Part shown: positions 25,113 through 31,432 of the stretch, in pieces
How the letters are laid out: the number at the start of each line of letters is the position of its first letter
Position numbering within the stretch: the first letter of the stretch is position 1
Source of the DNA: a virus
DNA length: 40,781 nt
IMG/VR virus record: IMGVR_UViG_3300042923_000773
Location: 1 to 40,781 of that record
Reading direction: 5' to 3' (one strand)
The notes under the pieces: model-generated
Told to the model about the DNA's origin: nothing
The model's database searches: none
The model's input: the letters and a program-made list of their open reading frames with translations, nothing else
Translations under genes and position numbers: made by a program

Positions 25113-25166
25113 TCATCTTCTGGCTGCCACCTCGCCCCACCGGCCTGGGTTCGTTGCACTGGTCAT
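25113..25166 (-). CDS. Possible 17-residue leaderless peptide
   Basis: Reverse-strand ATG 25166 lies six bases after TACGCT, and translation gives MTSATNPGRWGEVAARR before a stop that overlaps a further ATG. The promoter is good, but the peptide is tiny and resembles nothing known. It may be a coincidental frame in a short regulatory RNA that would end at the terminator near 25000. Confidence 0.25.
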   Translation of the reverse strand: MTSATNPGRWGEVAARR

Positions 25167-25173
25167 GTGGCCA
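25160..25173. promoter_or_regulatory. Third repressor operator copy
   Basis: TGGTCATGTGGCCA matches the operators at 27213 and 27305 (13 of 14 with CGGTCATGTGACCA outside the first base, and 12 of 14 with TGGTCATATGACCA). It also covers the -10/start area of the reverse promoter, as at the repressor gene. Confidence 0.65.
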
Positions 25174-25202
25174 GCGTATACGGCCGAACGGCCAGAACGC
25201 AA
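25173..25202 (-). promoter_or_regulatory. Reverse promoter upstream of integrase
   Basis: On the minus strand TTGCGT (plus 25197-25202) and TACGCT (plus 25173-25178) are 18 bp apart. The -10 and its six-base spacing to an ATG are the same as at the repressor gene. The operator overlaps its transcription start. Confidence 0.6.
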
Positions 25203-25223
25203 GAAACGGTCCGAAATTGGTAA

Positions 25224-25477
25224 GTGTGCACTTCTGTGTGCACCGGCTTGACGACTCGGGGCCGAGTCCTGTACAACTAAAGGGCAGGCGCACCACAATG
25301 GGGACAACACCGGTTCCGTCCTAAGGAAATGGTTGGGGTTTCGAATACCTCCAGGGGCACACCGATCGGCCCGGAAATCGCCTAGATTCCGGGACGAGCA
25401 CCCTCAATGTCGGTAGCACCTGCAAAGATAGAAATCGCAGGTGCATGTGTGCACCTATGTGACACCTAGTGTGCACC
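25224..25477. other. attP: Putative attP with arm-type boxes
   Basis: GTGTGCAC(C) occurs at 25224-25231, 25236-25244, 25447-25455 and 25469-25477, in two direct pairs about 200 bp apart, with a degenerate copy GTGACACC at 25459. Paired short repeats on either side of a core are the standard layout of tyrosine-integrase arm sites. The last copy abuts the integrase ribosome site, so binding could also repress int. The core cannot be named without the host site. Confidence 0.45.
25248..25277 (+). promoter_or_regulatory. Probable integrase promoter
   Basis: TTGACG (25248-25253) and TACAAC (25272-25277) with an 18-bp spacer, directly downstream of two GTGTGCAC boxes and about 210 bp before the integrase start. 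The -35 is close to consensus; the -10 lacks the final T in register. Confidence 0.5.
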
Positions 25478-25489
25478 AAGGGGGCACGG

Positions 25490-26770
25490 ATGCCGAAGAC
25501 ACGTGGAGCGGGCGAAGGCGGCCTGTACGAACTCAAAGGCCGAGGCCTCTGGCGTGGCGTAGTCGATGTAGGGTTCGGCCCAGACGGCAAGCGGAAGCAG
25601 AAGTCGGTCACCGCCAAGACTAAGACTGCAGCCCGAGACAAGCTGAACAAGCTGCGCGCCGAGATCGCCGAGTACGGCGCTCCTCTAGACAAGGCCATGA
25701 CGGTTGAAGCATGGGCCAACCACTGGCTCGACACCGTCTGCCGCAACACCCTCAAGCCGAGCGCCCTGAAGGCATATCAATCGACCGTGCGCGCATGGAT
25801 CGTCCCCACTATCGGCCGCAAGCGGATCTCACTCCTGAAGCCCTCCGACGTGCGCGCCGTCATGCAGGCCGCGACCGACGCAGGCCGCAAGCCGACCACC
25901 GCGGAAAAGATCCACACGGTCATGAGCTCGATGCTCGAGTCCGCCCGCCTCGACGGGCTAATCGGCAGGAACGTCGTCGCCGACGTGCAGGCGCCTGGCG
26001 CGGGTGAATCAGCGCGAGGAGCGCTGACCACACCCGACGCCCTAAACATCCTCACACGCTCCATGAAGCACGTAGACGGCACCCGCTGGTGGGTGGCGCT
26101 GCTCGCCGGCATGCGCCAAGGCGAACGGCTGGGCGCGACGCTCGACAGCCTGGACTTCGAACGCCACGAGTTCCGAGTGAAATGGTCACTGACCGAGGCG
26201 ACGTTCGAGCACGGATGTGGGGGAGCATGCGCGGCAAAGCGGGCCGGCTCATGCCCAGACCGGAAGCTGGTGCTCGCCCCCGGCCTGGTTCACCGCCCGC
26301 TTGACGGCCGTCTCATTCTGGTCCGCCCGAAGTCGGGCAAGGAGCGAACGTTCCCGCTCATCCCGCAGCTGGAGGACGCGCTCATTAGGTACCTCGAGGC
26401 AACCGACCATCTGCCGAACCCGCACGGGCTCATCTGGCGCAACCTGAAAGACGGGTCACCCATAACTTCAGCTGAAGATCAAGCCGCTTGGCGATCGCTG
26501 CTGCTCGAGGTAGGCGTCATCACGGAGGGTCAAGCGAAGGAGCGAAAGGACCGCGAACCGGGTACGCCGCCTATCCCCACAACGCACTGGGCCCGCCATA
26601 CGACGGCCACCGTGCTCATGGAGTTGGGCGTGGATCCGCGCATCGTGGGTGAGATAGTTGGGCACACCACAACGCGGGTGACTGAGCGGTACCAGCACGT
26701 TTCGTCGGAAGCCGCAAGGGCTGCGATGACGGCTATTGGCACTCATTTCTCCCGTGCGCTCGACCAGTAG
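25490..26770 (+). CDS. int: Tyrosine integrase
   Basis: A 426-residue site-specific recombinase. N-terminal AP2-like arm-binding region (about 10-62), SAM-like core-binding domain (about 68-160) and C-terminal catalytic domain with R209 (GMRQGE), H366 and R369 (HWARHT), H392 (GHTTTRV) and nucleophile Y401 (TERYQHV). A Cys/His insert HGCGGACAAKRAGSCP (241-256) is common in actinophage integrases. ATG 25490 has AAGGGGG five bases upstream and is preferred over GTG 25469, which lies inside a GTGTGCACC box. It would integrate the phage at attP. Confidence 0.96.
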   Translation: MPKTRGAGEGGLYELKGRGLWRGVVDVGFGPDGKRKQKSVTAKTKTAARDKLNKLRAEIAEYGAPLDKAMTVEAWANHWLDTVCRNTLKPSALKAYQSTVRAWIVPTIGRKRISLLKPSDVRAVMQAATDAGRKPTTAEKIHTVMSSMLESARLDGLIGRNVVADVQAPGAGESARGALTTPDALNILTRSMKHVDGTRWWVALLAGMRQGERLGATLDSLDFERHEFRVKWSLTEATFEHGCGGACAAKRAGSCPDRKLVLAPGLVHRPLDGRLILVRPKSGKERTFPLIPQLEDALIRYLEATDHLPNPHGLIWRNLKDGSPITSAEDQAAWRSLLLEVGVITEGQAKERKDREPGTPPIPTTHWARHTTATVLMELGVDPRIVGEIVGHTTTRVTERYQHVSSEAARAAMTAIGTHFSRALDQ

Positions 26771-26858
26771 CAAGGCGACCCTTGCTACTGGCGACTACTC
26801 GACTTCCTGCTGATTTCTCAGATTGGCGCGGGCGCGTTGTCCGACCTAACCACTAGTG

Positions 26859-26874
26859 TCGAACAAACATTCGA
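26859..26874. promoter_or_regulatory. SOS (LexA) box-like palindrome
   Basis: TCGAACAAACATTCGA differs by one base from the actinobacterial LexA box TCGAAC-N4-GTTCGA. A TAGTGT hexamer (26854-26859) touches its left edge, so a bound LexA would cover the start of a transcript reading into the small gene at 26902. Confidence 0.5.
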
Positions 26875-26901
26875 ACGCCCCCGGCAGCAAGGGAGCCACC
26901 C

Positions 26902-27009
26902 GTGGCCTCAGAAGGACCGACAGTCGCAGACGCAAGCGCGGTTGCAGCAGTACTAGGCATCACCCTGGAGACGCTTCTGGAGGTATTTCGTCCGCGCCTC
27001 CTTGATTAG
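26902..27009 (+). CDS. 35-residue peptide convergent with repressor
   Basis: A GTG frame with a good ribosome site (AAGGGAG, about 6 bases upstream). The peptide is a predicted amphipathic helix (VADASAVAAVLGITLETLLEVF). Its 3' half overlaps the end of the repressor gene by 57 bp on the other strand. The SOS-like box 28 bp upstream suggests damage control, so a role in prophage induction (antirepressor peptide or antisense effect) is possible but unproven. Confidence 0.45.
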   Translation: MASEGPTVADASAVAAVLGITLETLLEVFRPRLLD

Positions 27010-27219
27010 CTCGTCGGGCGTGGTCCCCAACGCGCCAGCGACAGCGATAAGAAACTCAAGAGGGAGCCGGCGGTCAAGCGCTAGATAGTTGCGAGTCGAG
27101 TCGTAGGGCCGTCCCATCTGGCGGGCCAACTCGCTAACTGACATCCGGTTGTTCGCGCCGATAGCGGCGTTGATGGCATCCACAATGGCGTGCTCGAGCG
27201 CGAGGTGTTCATCGGTCAT
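26953..27219 (-). CDS. Immunity repressor, helix-turn-helix
   Basis: An 88-residue protein with a helix-turn-helix at about 26-48 (MSVSELARQMGRPYDSTRNY) and a short C-terminal helical end. It is small for a repressor and lacks a protease-type domain, so induction cannot rely on self-cleavage. ATG 27219 is chosen because reverse TACGCT ends six bases before it; the longer frame from 27261 has no start signal. It faces the Cro-like gene across a 92-bp operator region, the usual genetic switch. Confidence 0.8.
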   Translation of the reverse strand: MTDEHLALEHAIVDAINAAIGANNRMSVSELARQMGRPYDSTRNYLALDRRLPLEFLIAVAGALGTTPDELIKEARTKYLQKRLQGDA

Positions 27220-27226
27220 GTGACCA
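27213..27226. promoter_or_regulatory. Repressor operator at its own start
   Basis: CGGTCATGTGACCA, with perfect GGTCA/TGACC arms, overlaps the repressor start codon (27217-27219) and touches its -10 (plus 27226-27231). It allows autoregulation. Confidence 0.65.
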
Positions 27227-27255
27227 GCGTACGCGGGGGTAGCCGAGAAAGTTAT

Positions 27256-27271
27256 GGCCAAACGGCCAGAA
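27256..27271. repeat. GGCCAAACGGCCAGAA motif shared with int region
   Basis: Fifteen of sixteen bases match 25182-25197 (GGCCGAACGGCCAGAA). In both places it lies near a GGTCATGTG operator. It may be a second binding site, for example for Cro or a host factor. Confidence 0.5.
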
Positions 27272-27276
27272 ACTAC

Positions 27277-27318
27277 TTGCGTATGGCTGACCGACCAGAT
27301 ACTCTGGTCATATGACCA
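27277..27318 (+). promoter_or_regulatory. Early lytic promoter with operator
   Basis: TTGCGT (27277-27282), a 17-bp spacer and TACTCT (27300-27305) end six bases before ATG 27312, so the transcript is leaderless. The perfect palindrome TGGTCATATGACCA (27305-27318) covers the transcription start and start codon. Repressor bound there would block the early operon. Confidence 0.75.
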
Positions 27319-27557
27319 CAGCCCACAGACTCGCGGAACGAGTTGAAGCCATCCGGGCCGCTCGAGGGATGACCGTCAAGGACCTCTCCGAAACGACCGG
27401 GATCGCGGACAAGACTCTCCGCAGACGCCTCGCCCACCCCGACAAGTTCGCATTCAACGAGTTCGACAGCATCTGCGCCGCGCTCTCCGTTGACTCCGCC
27501 AACGTCCTCAACTTCAACATCGACGTTGAAGCCCTCCTGAGAGAAGTTGCGGCATGA
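27312..27557 (+). CDS. Cro-like helix-turn-helix protein
   Basis: An 81-residue protein with a helix-turn-helix at about 20-40 (MTVKDLSETTGIADKTLRRR). First gene rightward from the switch, divergent from the repressor, hence Cro-like. It overlaps the next gene by ATGA. Confidence 0.8.
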   Translation: MTTAHRLAERVEAIRAARGMTVKDLSETTGIADKTLRRRLAHPDKFAFNEFDSICAALSVDSANVLNFNIDVEALLREVAA

Positions 27558-27763
27558 GTGCCGGCGTCGTGCAGCGGATCGAGTTTCCGCCGGCACTGTT
27601 CACCCGAGAACTCGCCGCCTACTACCTTTCCAAGTCTCTCCGCGAAGTCGATGACCTGAAGAAATCCGGTCACCTGATCCCTGTAGGCCAAGGCAAGCGA
27701 GTCCTGTTCGCAAAGCAGGAACTCGACCGGTACGTCTCCGAGCTCCCGGAGCGTGCATCATGA
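27554..27763 (+). CDS. Excisionase-like DNA-binding protein
   Basis: A 69-residue protein with the winged-helix excisionase pattern 'FTRELAAYYLSKSLREVDDLKKSGHLIPVGQGKRVLFAKQELDRYV'. Placed in the early operon after Cro, it would direct excision with the integrase. MerR/Xis-type small proteins can also be transcription factors. Confidence 0.75.
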   Translation: MSAGVVQRIEFPPALFTRELAAYYLSKSLREVDDLKKSGHLIPVGQGKRVLFAKQELDRYVSELPERAS

Positions 27764-28209
27764 CCGCGGTGCACACGCCCGAGCTTGACCGGGCATACCT
27801 CGATTTCGCGGAAACCATCCCTGTCTACTTCGCGCTGAGCGGGGCTACGGACGAGGTCAAGATCGGTTTCTCGAGCGACGTGCGTGCACGAATCCGCCTC
27901 CTCAACAATGAGGGGCGGTTCACCGGCAGGACCGGTGTTGCGCTTCTCGGATGGATGCGCGGCGGGCCTCGCCTGGAGGAAGAGTTTCACGCACTGTTCG
28001 CCGAGCACCGCACTAAGGGCGAGTGGTTCAAGTCCGTCCCCGAGATGGCTGACGTTCTCGCTCAACGCGGATTTCAGGGAGAACCGCCGATCGTGAAGAA
28101 CCCCGCGTTCCGGGTGCTCACGTTCGGATACCGCGCTGCGCGTAACCGCGTCGCTCAGGTCGACGTGTACGCCCAGCCAGCCCGCTCCAAGGCGCGGAGG
28201 GCATCATGA
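27760..28209 (+). CDS. GIY-YIG-like (T5orf172/MUG113-type) protein
   Basis: A 149-residue protein with 'VYFALSGATDEVKIGFSSDVRARIRLLNNEG', then 'RLEEEFHALFAEHRTKGEWFK'. This is the pattern of T5orf172/MUG113 domains of the GIY-YIG nuclease superfamily: KIGFS in strand two, a conserved E..FH helix and a GEWF end. Nuclease activity is possible but unproven. A shorter relative lies at 34317-34658. ATGA overlaps both sides. Confidence 0.7.
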   Translation: MTAVHTPELDRAYLDFAETIPVYFALSGATDEVKIGFSSDVRARIRLLNNEGRFTGRTGVALLGWMRGGPRLEEEFHALFAEHRTKGEWFKSVPEMADVLAQRGFQGEPPIVKNPAFRVLTFGYRAARNRVAQVDVYAQPARSKARRAS

Positions 28210-28430
28210 ACGGCCTCCATCTCCTCCTCTGGATCGTGGGCCTGCTGTTCCTCTACGGCATGTACCTGCTAGCAACCGCACGTGATAACGCACTCCTGGT
28301 TTCGGAGACGGATCCGGCCGGTATTTCGCGTCTGGACACCCTGGATGGTGTGGGTTGGTCGTTGTCGGATTCTGTGGCGCATGAGGCACGGATGACGGCG
28401 CGTGCTGAACGAATCGGCGGCAGGTCATGA
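28206..28430 (+). CDS. Single-span membrane protein
   Basis: A 74-residue protein with one N-terminal span (LLLWIVGLLFLYGMYLLAT) and a polar C-terminal part. ATGA overlaps link it to both neighbours in the early operon. Membrane proteins next to the switch sometimes act in exclusion; no evidence for this here. Confidence 0.6.
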   Translation: MNGLHLLLWIVGLLFLYGMYLLATARDNALLVSETDPAGISRLDTLDGVGWSLSDSVAHEARMTARAERIGGRS

Positions 28431-28831
28431 GCGAGCATTTGTGGGATCACGGGCACCCTTACTACTGCAGCGAGGGCTGCTACTACACGCGAGGAACCGA
28501 GTGGTCCCAGGTTCACGCGGACTGGGACTCGTGGGAGAGCTTCCTCGCCGACTGGGGCGACGTTGACCCCGACTACAACCTCCTTTTCCGTTGGGACTGG
28601 GAGAAGGCGGATCCCTCTGATTACGCCGTAGAAGCCGAAGCTGACCCGGAGTTCGAGATGCCCGGCGACGTCCTGAAGCTCTTCTTCTACCTGCAGCGGA
28701 AAGCAAAGCCGTTCAGCCATCACATCGAGGTGGTCGAAGCGGATGAGGAGTCCGTCCGCGCGTGGTTGTCGGAGAGGGCTGAGCACATGCGCAAGTTGTG
28801 GTCGCCGCTCTTGGAGCCCCCCACCCCCTGA
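28427..28831 (+). CDS. Acidic hypothetical protein
   Basis: A 134-residue, strongly acidic and Trp/Tyr-rich protein (HADWDSWESFLADWGDVDPDYN) with a Cys/His-bearing start (HPYYCSEGCYY). Such acidity fits a DNA mimic, but no family is recognised. It closes the first early operon before a terminator. Confidence 0.6.
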   Translation: MSEHLWDHGHPYYCSEGCYYTRGTEWSQVHADWDSWESFLADWGDVDPDYNLLFRWDWEKADPSDYAVEAEADPEFEMPGDVLKLFFYLQRKAKPFSHHIEVVEADEESVRAWLSERAEHMRKLWSPLLEPPTP

Positions 28832-28853
28832 GACCTCATCGTCTCGGCCTTTT
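28828..28853 (+). terminator. Terminator after first early operon
   Basis: CTGAGAC (28828-28834) pairs with GTCTCGG (28841-28847) around CTCATC, then CCTTTT. The stem begins at the stop codon. Confidence 0.6.
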
Positions 28854-29296
28854 CCGGTGTCGCATCCGGACTAGGCGCTATCCGGCGATCCCGGATGACA
28901 ACTGAAACCCCTGCATATCCCCATCGACCGTGGGCAGAAATGAGCAGGGCCAACTGAACAGTGTGACTAACCCGTGAGGTTTCGGTTAGCGGTGACCCGG
29001 TGGTTCGGGTGTGCCGATCGCCGTGCATGGGGAGCCCCGAAGGTGAGAAGCCGAGAAGGGGTGGGAGATCAATCGAACGCGTTGATGGATGCGCTGAACG
29101 AACCGTCGGGCACTGAACACATGGGGTGCTGAACGAACGGTCGGGCGTGTGAAGACGCACTTGCTGATGGACCGACTGAACGAACGCTCTTGGGCGTCGG
29201 GTTGGTGAAGGCGGCGCATGCATGAGCCGGGAGTTGTTGCCCCCGCCAGACCGTCGGGCTGGATGCGCACACAGAACACGAACGAAAGAGGTCGAG
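28854..29296. other. 443-bp non-coding region with iterated motifs
   Basis: No convincing gene is present; reverse frames here are Arg/Ser-rich with no start signals. It holds an inverted repeat CTAACC/GGTTAG (28967-28989), several CCGG-containing repeats near 28864-28900, and three copies of CTGAACGAAC-type repeats at the right side. It separates two rightward early operons, so it may be a replication origin or a control region. Confidence 0.55.
29094..29195. repeat. Three CTGAACGAAC direct repeats
   Basis: CTGAACGAACCGTCGGGC (29094-29111), CTGAACGAACGGTCGGGC (29129-29146) and a longer form ending CTCTTGGGC (29176-29195). Repeats 1 and 3 are also preceded by GATGGA 8-9 bp upstream. Spacing is 35 and 47 bp. 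Confidence 0.75.
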
Positions 29297-29764
29297 ATGA
29301 GTGATTTCTACCTGGTGCAGCGGCTCGAATCTAAGTCGGCACCACACAATCCGAGCAACGGGTTCGACGGGTACTTCTCGCTGGACTACATGGGCTCGTC
29401 GGAGTTCGAGTGGGGCGCTATCCCGAAGGCGTTGAAGGCCATGCGTGAAGCCCCCGTCGTCGTCGAACCAGCGGACGTGCTCATTGAGGGCGCGATTCAC
29501 CACATCTACCTCGTCGGCCACAAAGGCGTGCAGAGCGTCGTCCCCGCGATGGAGGACTGGGCGAAGGGTGGCGGACGGCGACCGCCGTTCTATGGCAAGG
29601 AGTGGACGCACTTCGCGGAAGTCCTCGGCGGACGACAGCACGAGTACGTGACCACGAACGCGTGGTGGGACATCGAGAACAACGTTGCGTGGGCCATCGA
29701 CCCGACGATTGCGGGCCTGCTGTGTGACGCGTTCAACGCACGCCGATCGAAGGCCGCGAAGTGA
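29297..29764 (+). CDS. Conserved phage hypothetical protein
   Basis: A 155-residue protein with 'FYLVQRLE' at the start and the motif DYMGSSEFEWGAIPKALKAM (about 34-53), a signature I recognise in uncharacterised proteins of many phages. Start at ATG 29297 with AAAGAGG upstream. It opens a long operon of overlapping genes. Function unknown. Confidence 0.75.
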   Translation: MSDFYLVQRLESKSAPHNPSNGFDGYFSLDYMGSSEFEWGAIPKALKAMREAPVVVEPADVLIEGAIHHIYLVGHKGVQSVVPAMEDWAKGGGRRPPFYGKEWTHFAEVLGGRQHEYVTTNAWWDIENNVAWAIDPTIAGLLCDAFNARRSKAAK

Positions 29765-29913
29765 GATCCGGGACGCCGTGGGTTGTGCGTGACGTGCGTG
29801 ACCGCGTCATTGAAGCGTTCCCGGACAGGTGGGCTGCGGAGGACTACATGGATGGTCGACCCGGGCTCTGGCTCGACTGGCAAGGAGAAACCGGGGAGGG
29901 AGGCCGTGGGTAA
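29761..29913 (+). CDS. 50-residue hypothetical protein
   Basis: A GTG frame overlapping the previous stop by GTGA. The sequence (PWVVRDVRDRVIEAFPDRWAAEDYM) is helical and acidic/aromatic. The stop overlaps the next start. No family known. Confidence 0.55.
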   Translation: MRSGTPWVVRDVRDRVIEAFPDRWAAEDYMDGRPGLWLDWQGETGEGGRG

Positions 29914-30064
29914 GGGTCAGATCATCGTCGAACTCGACAGCAACGCGACACCAACCCCGTCGATCTACCTCGACGTCTTCGGGTGGGTCCGCGACCGAGA
30001 CACGACCGCATGCGTGGGCCGATGGGCTGACGTGCCAGGCCATGACGAAGGAGAGAAGCGATGA
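29906..30064 (+). CDS. 52-residue hypothetical protein
   Basis: A GTG frame with GGGGAGGGA directly upstream. It is beta-like (GQIIVELDSNATPTPSIYLDVF) and ends DEGEKR, a C-terminus whose codons form the ribosome site of the next gene. The same junction recurs at 38880-38906. Confidence 0.55.
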   Translation: MGKGQIIVELDSNATPTPSIYLDVFGWVRDRDTTACVGRWADVPGHDEGEKR

Positions 30065-30291
30065 GCAGGTGTGCGCACCCGAGAACCCGCGGGATCTATG
30101 GCGACGAGATCTGGTCGACCATGCGGCGGGTCTTCTGGCCCTCACGCTGGGACGGAAGTCAGATCGCGCGCGTTCGGTGCATGATCTGCGGGCGCCCGCT
30201 CTACGGGGTGCCGCTGGATGCCGCCACCGATCGGATAGACGCCGCGACGACCGCGTTCCTGCGTCGGCCGCAAGGGGAAACCGATGCCTGA
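30061..30291 (+). CDS. Small zinc-binding protein
   Basis: A 76-residue protein with CAH near the start and CMICGRPLYG at about 40-49, a zinc-ribbon type motif also containing basic residues. ATGA overlap on the left and an 8-bp overlap on the right. Function unknown. Confidence 0.6.
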   Translation: MSRCAHPRTRGIYGDEIWSTMRRVFWPSRWDGSQIARVRCMICGRPLYGVPLDAATDRIDAATTAFLRRPQGETDA

Positions 30292-30469
30292 GTTGACGCG
30301 TGCTGAAGAGTTCCTAGCCGTCCTCGCCGTCACCAACCAGCACGAACCCCTACCCATGGGGAAACTCGCGTTCCGTGACCGGTTCGACCAGTGGTGCCGG
30401 CGTGCATGTGTCGCACTCGCACCCATACCCGTCGGCCTACTCATCGCAGCAGGAGTGATCTACCAATGA
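30284..30469 (+). CDS. 61-residue membrane protein
   Basis: A helical N-terminal part (TRAEEFLAVLAVTNQHEPL) and a C-terminal span (ACVALAPIPVGLLIAAGVIYQ). ATGA overlap with the next gene. Function unknown. Confidence 0.55.
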   Translation: MPELTRAEEFLAVLAVTNQHEPLPMGKLAFRDRFDQWCRRACVALAPIPVGLLIAAGVIYQ

Positions 30470-31011
30470 ACCAATACACAGCATCGAACGGCGTCGAGAT
30501 CGAAATCCGATCGACAGGAACCGAACTCATCATCACCGGCGCGAGGGCACTACACCTTTCGGCGGAACGTACCACTGCCCTGCGCGAGTTCTTCCGGGCT
30601 GAGGAAGACGAACGCCTCGGACGGTGGCGCTGGCCGGAGCATCCGACGTGGACCTGCTACCTGACCAGGCTTGACGAAGTCCTCGTGTTCAACGAGGCGG
30701 CTCCTGCGTACGGATCATTCCTTCTGGGAAGAGGCGCTGACACATGGCCCTATGCGCGTCCGGCAGCAGACGCCTTCTTCGATGCCCATCCTCACCCGAA
30801 GCCGTGGCACAACGCCATGCCCGGAGAGATGTGGGCTCTCACCGTTGACGGCGAACCGGAAGTGCCCGCAGTGGCGTCGTCCAGCAGCAGCGGACACGTC
30901 GTGTTCACTGCGGCAACAAATGAGGCAGGTGGGACCGAAGAGCTTTGGCTGGACACCTTCCCGGCGCGCATCACAGCGGGTCGTCGCATCTGGCCTGAGG
31001 ACGATTCGTGA
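30466..31011 (+). CDS. Hypothetical protein
   Basis: A 181-residue soluble protein. The N-terminal 65 residues look like a small beta sheet with a helix (GVEIEIRSTGTELIITGARAL). No family recognised. ATG 30466 overlaps the previous TGA; the longer frame upstream has no signal. Confidence 0.65.
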   Translation: MNQYTASNGVEIEIRSTGTELIITGARALHLSAERTTALREFFRAEEDERLGRWRWPEHPTWTCYLTRLDEVLVFNEAAPAYGSFLLGRGADTWPYARPAADAFFDAHPHPKPWHNAMPGEMWALTVDGEPEVPAVASSSSSGHVVFTAATNEAGGTEELWLDTFPARITAGRRIWPEDDS

Positions 31012-31121
31012 CTGCCGTGTTTGTGGCGGTCGCAACCAACCCGTTCATCATCATCGCCACCCTCACCCTGCTCATCCCATACGCGCTACACACCAGCGAA
31101 ACCCCAAGGAGACACAAATGA
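31008..31121 (+). CDS. 37-residue membrane peptide
   Basis: A GTG frame overlapping the previous stop by GTGA, encoding one long span (VFVAVATNPFIIIATLTLLI) and a basic end (PRRHK). Its last codons contain the AAGGAG ribosome site of the next gene. Confidence 0.55.
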   Translation: MTAVFVAVATNPFIIIATLTLLIPYALHTSETPRRHK

Positions 31122-31432
31122 GTTGGGGCATCCACCTCGAAACGCCGAACGACATCATCGAAGTGTTCGACGGTCACACGTACAACCTCACGCCCATGTG
31201 GAGGCTCGCGGGCGTCTTCCGCACCTCAAGCGACCTCGACGGCAAGCCTGCGCACGCAATCCTCGCTCTCGCCGTGGATGGGCTCGTCCGTGCCATCTCG
31301 TTCCCCGAGCAGTTCCGGTCACTCAACCCCGACAACGGGTGGGGAGACTACGACGGATTCGTCGCCATGCTCACCCTCCTCGCCATCCGATGCGCGGAGA
31401 ACCCGAAAGCGACTGCGAGGTGGAACGGATGA
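31118..31432 (+). CDS. Hypothetical protein before exonuclease
   Basis: A 104-residue protein (IHLETPNDIIEVFDGHTYNLTPMWR ... WGDYDGFVAMLTLLAIRCAENP). The 'DGxTYNLTPMW..AG' pattern occurs in uncharacterised phage proteins. ATGA overlaps link it to the exonuclease gene, so a role in recombination is possible. Confidence 0.65.
   Translation: MSWGIHLETPNDIIEVFDGHTYNLTPMWRLAGVFRTSSDLDGKPAHAILALAVDGLVRAISFPEQFRSLNPDNGWGDYDGFVAMLTLLAIRCAENPKATARWNG

Larger units (their letters stand above)
25023..25489. other. Integrase-proximal regulatory region
   Basis: This 467-bp stretch has no convincing gene. It holds, left to right, a repressor-operator copy with a reverse promoter (25160-25202), a shared GGCC motif (25182-25197), a pair of GTGTGCAC boxes (25224, 25236), a forward promoter (25248-25277), an inverted repeat CCCGGAA/TTCCGGG (25370-25393), a second inverted repeat GCACCTGC/GCAGGTGC (25416-25444) and a second pair of GTGTGCACC boxes (25447, 25469). 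A plus-strand frame from 25025 with CVYC and WSCG could be a zinc protein remnant, but its coding nature is doubtful. Confidence 0.6.

Noticed and set aside
25025-25324. Forward frame with CVYC and HWSCG, possible zinc protein
   Set aside because: No start signal, runs across the operator, boxes and promoter, and its C-terminal half has no protein-like pattern. Kept only as a possible remnant.
25335-25351. GGGGT-TTCGAAT-ACCTC looks like a tRNA T-arm and so a tRNA attP core
   Set aside because: The invariant G53-C61 pair of a T-arm is T-A here, so recombination could not rebuild a functional tRNA from this sequence. It may be chance.
28720-29279. Two reverse frames over the region with iterated motifs
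   Set aside because: Composition is that of shadow frames (Arg, Ser, Pro, His) and the repeated peptide pieces come from the DNA repeats.
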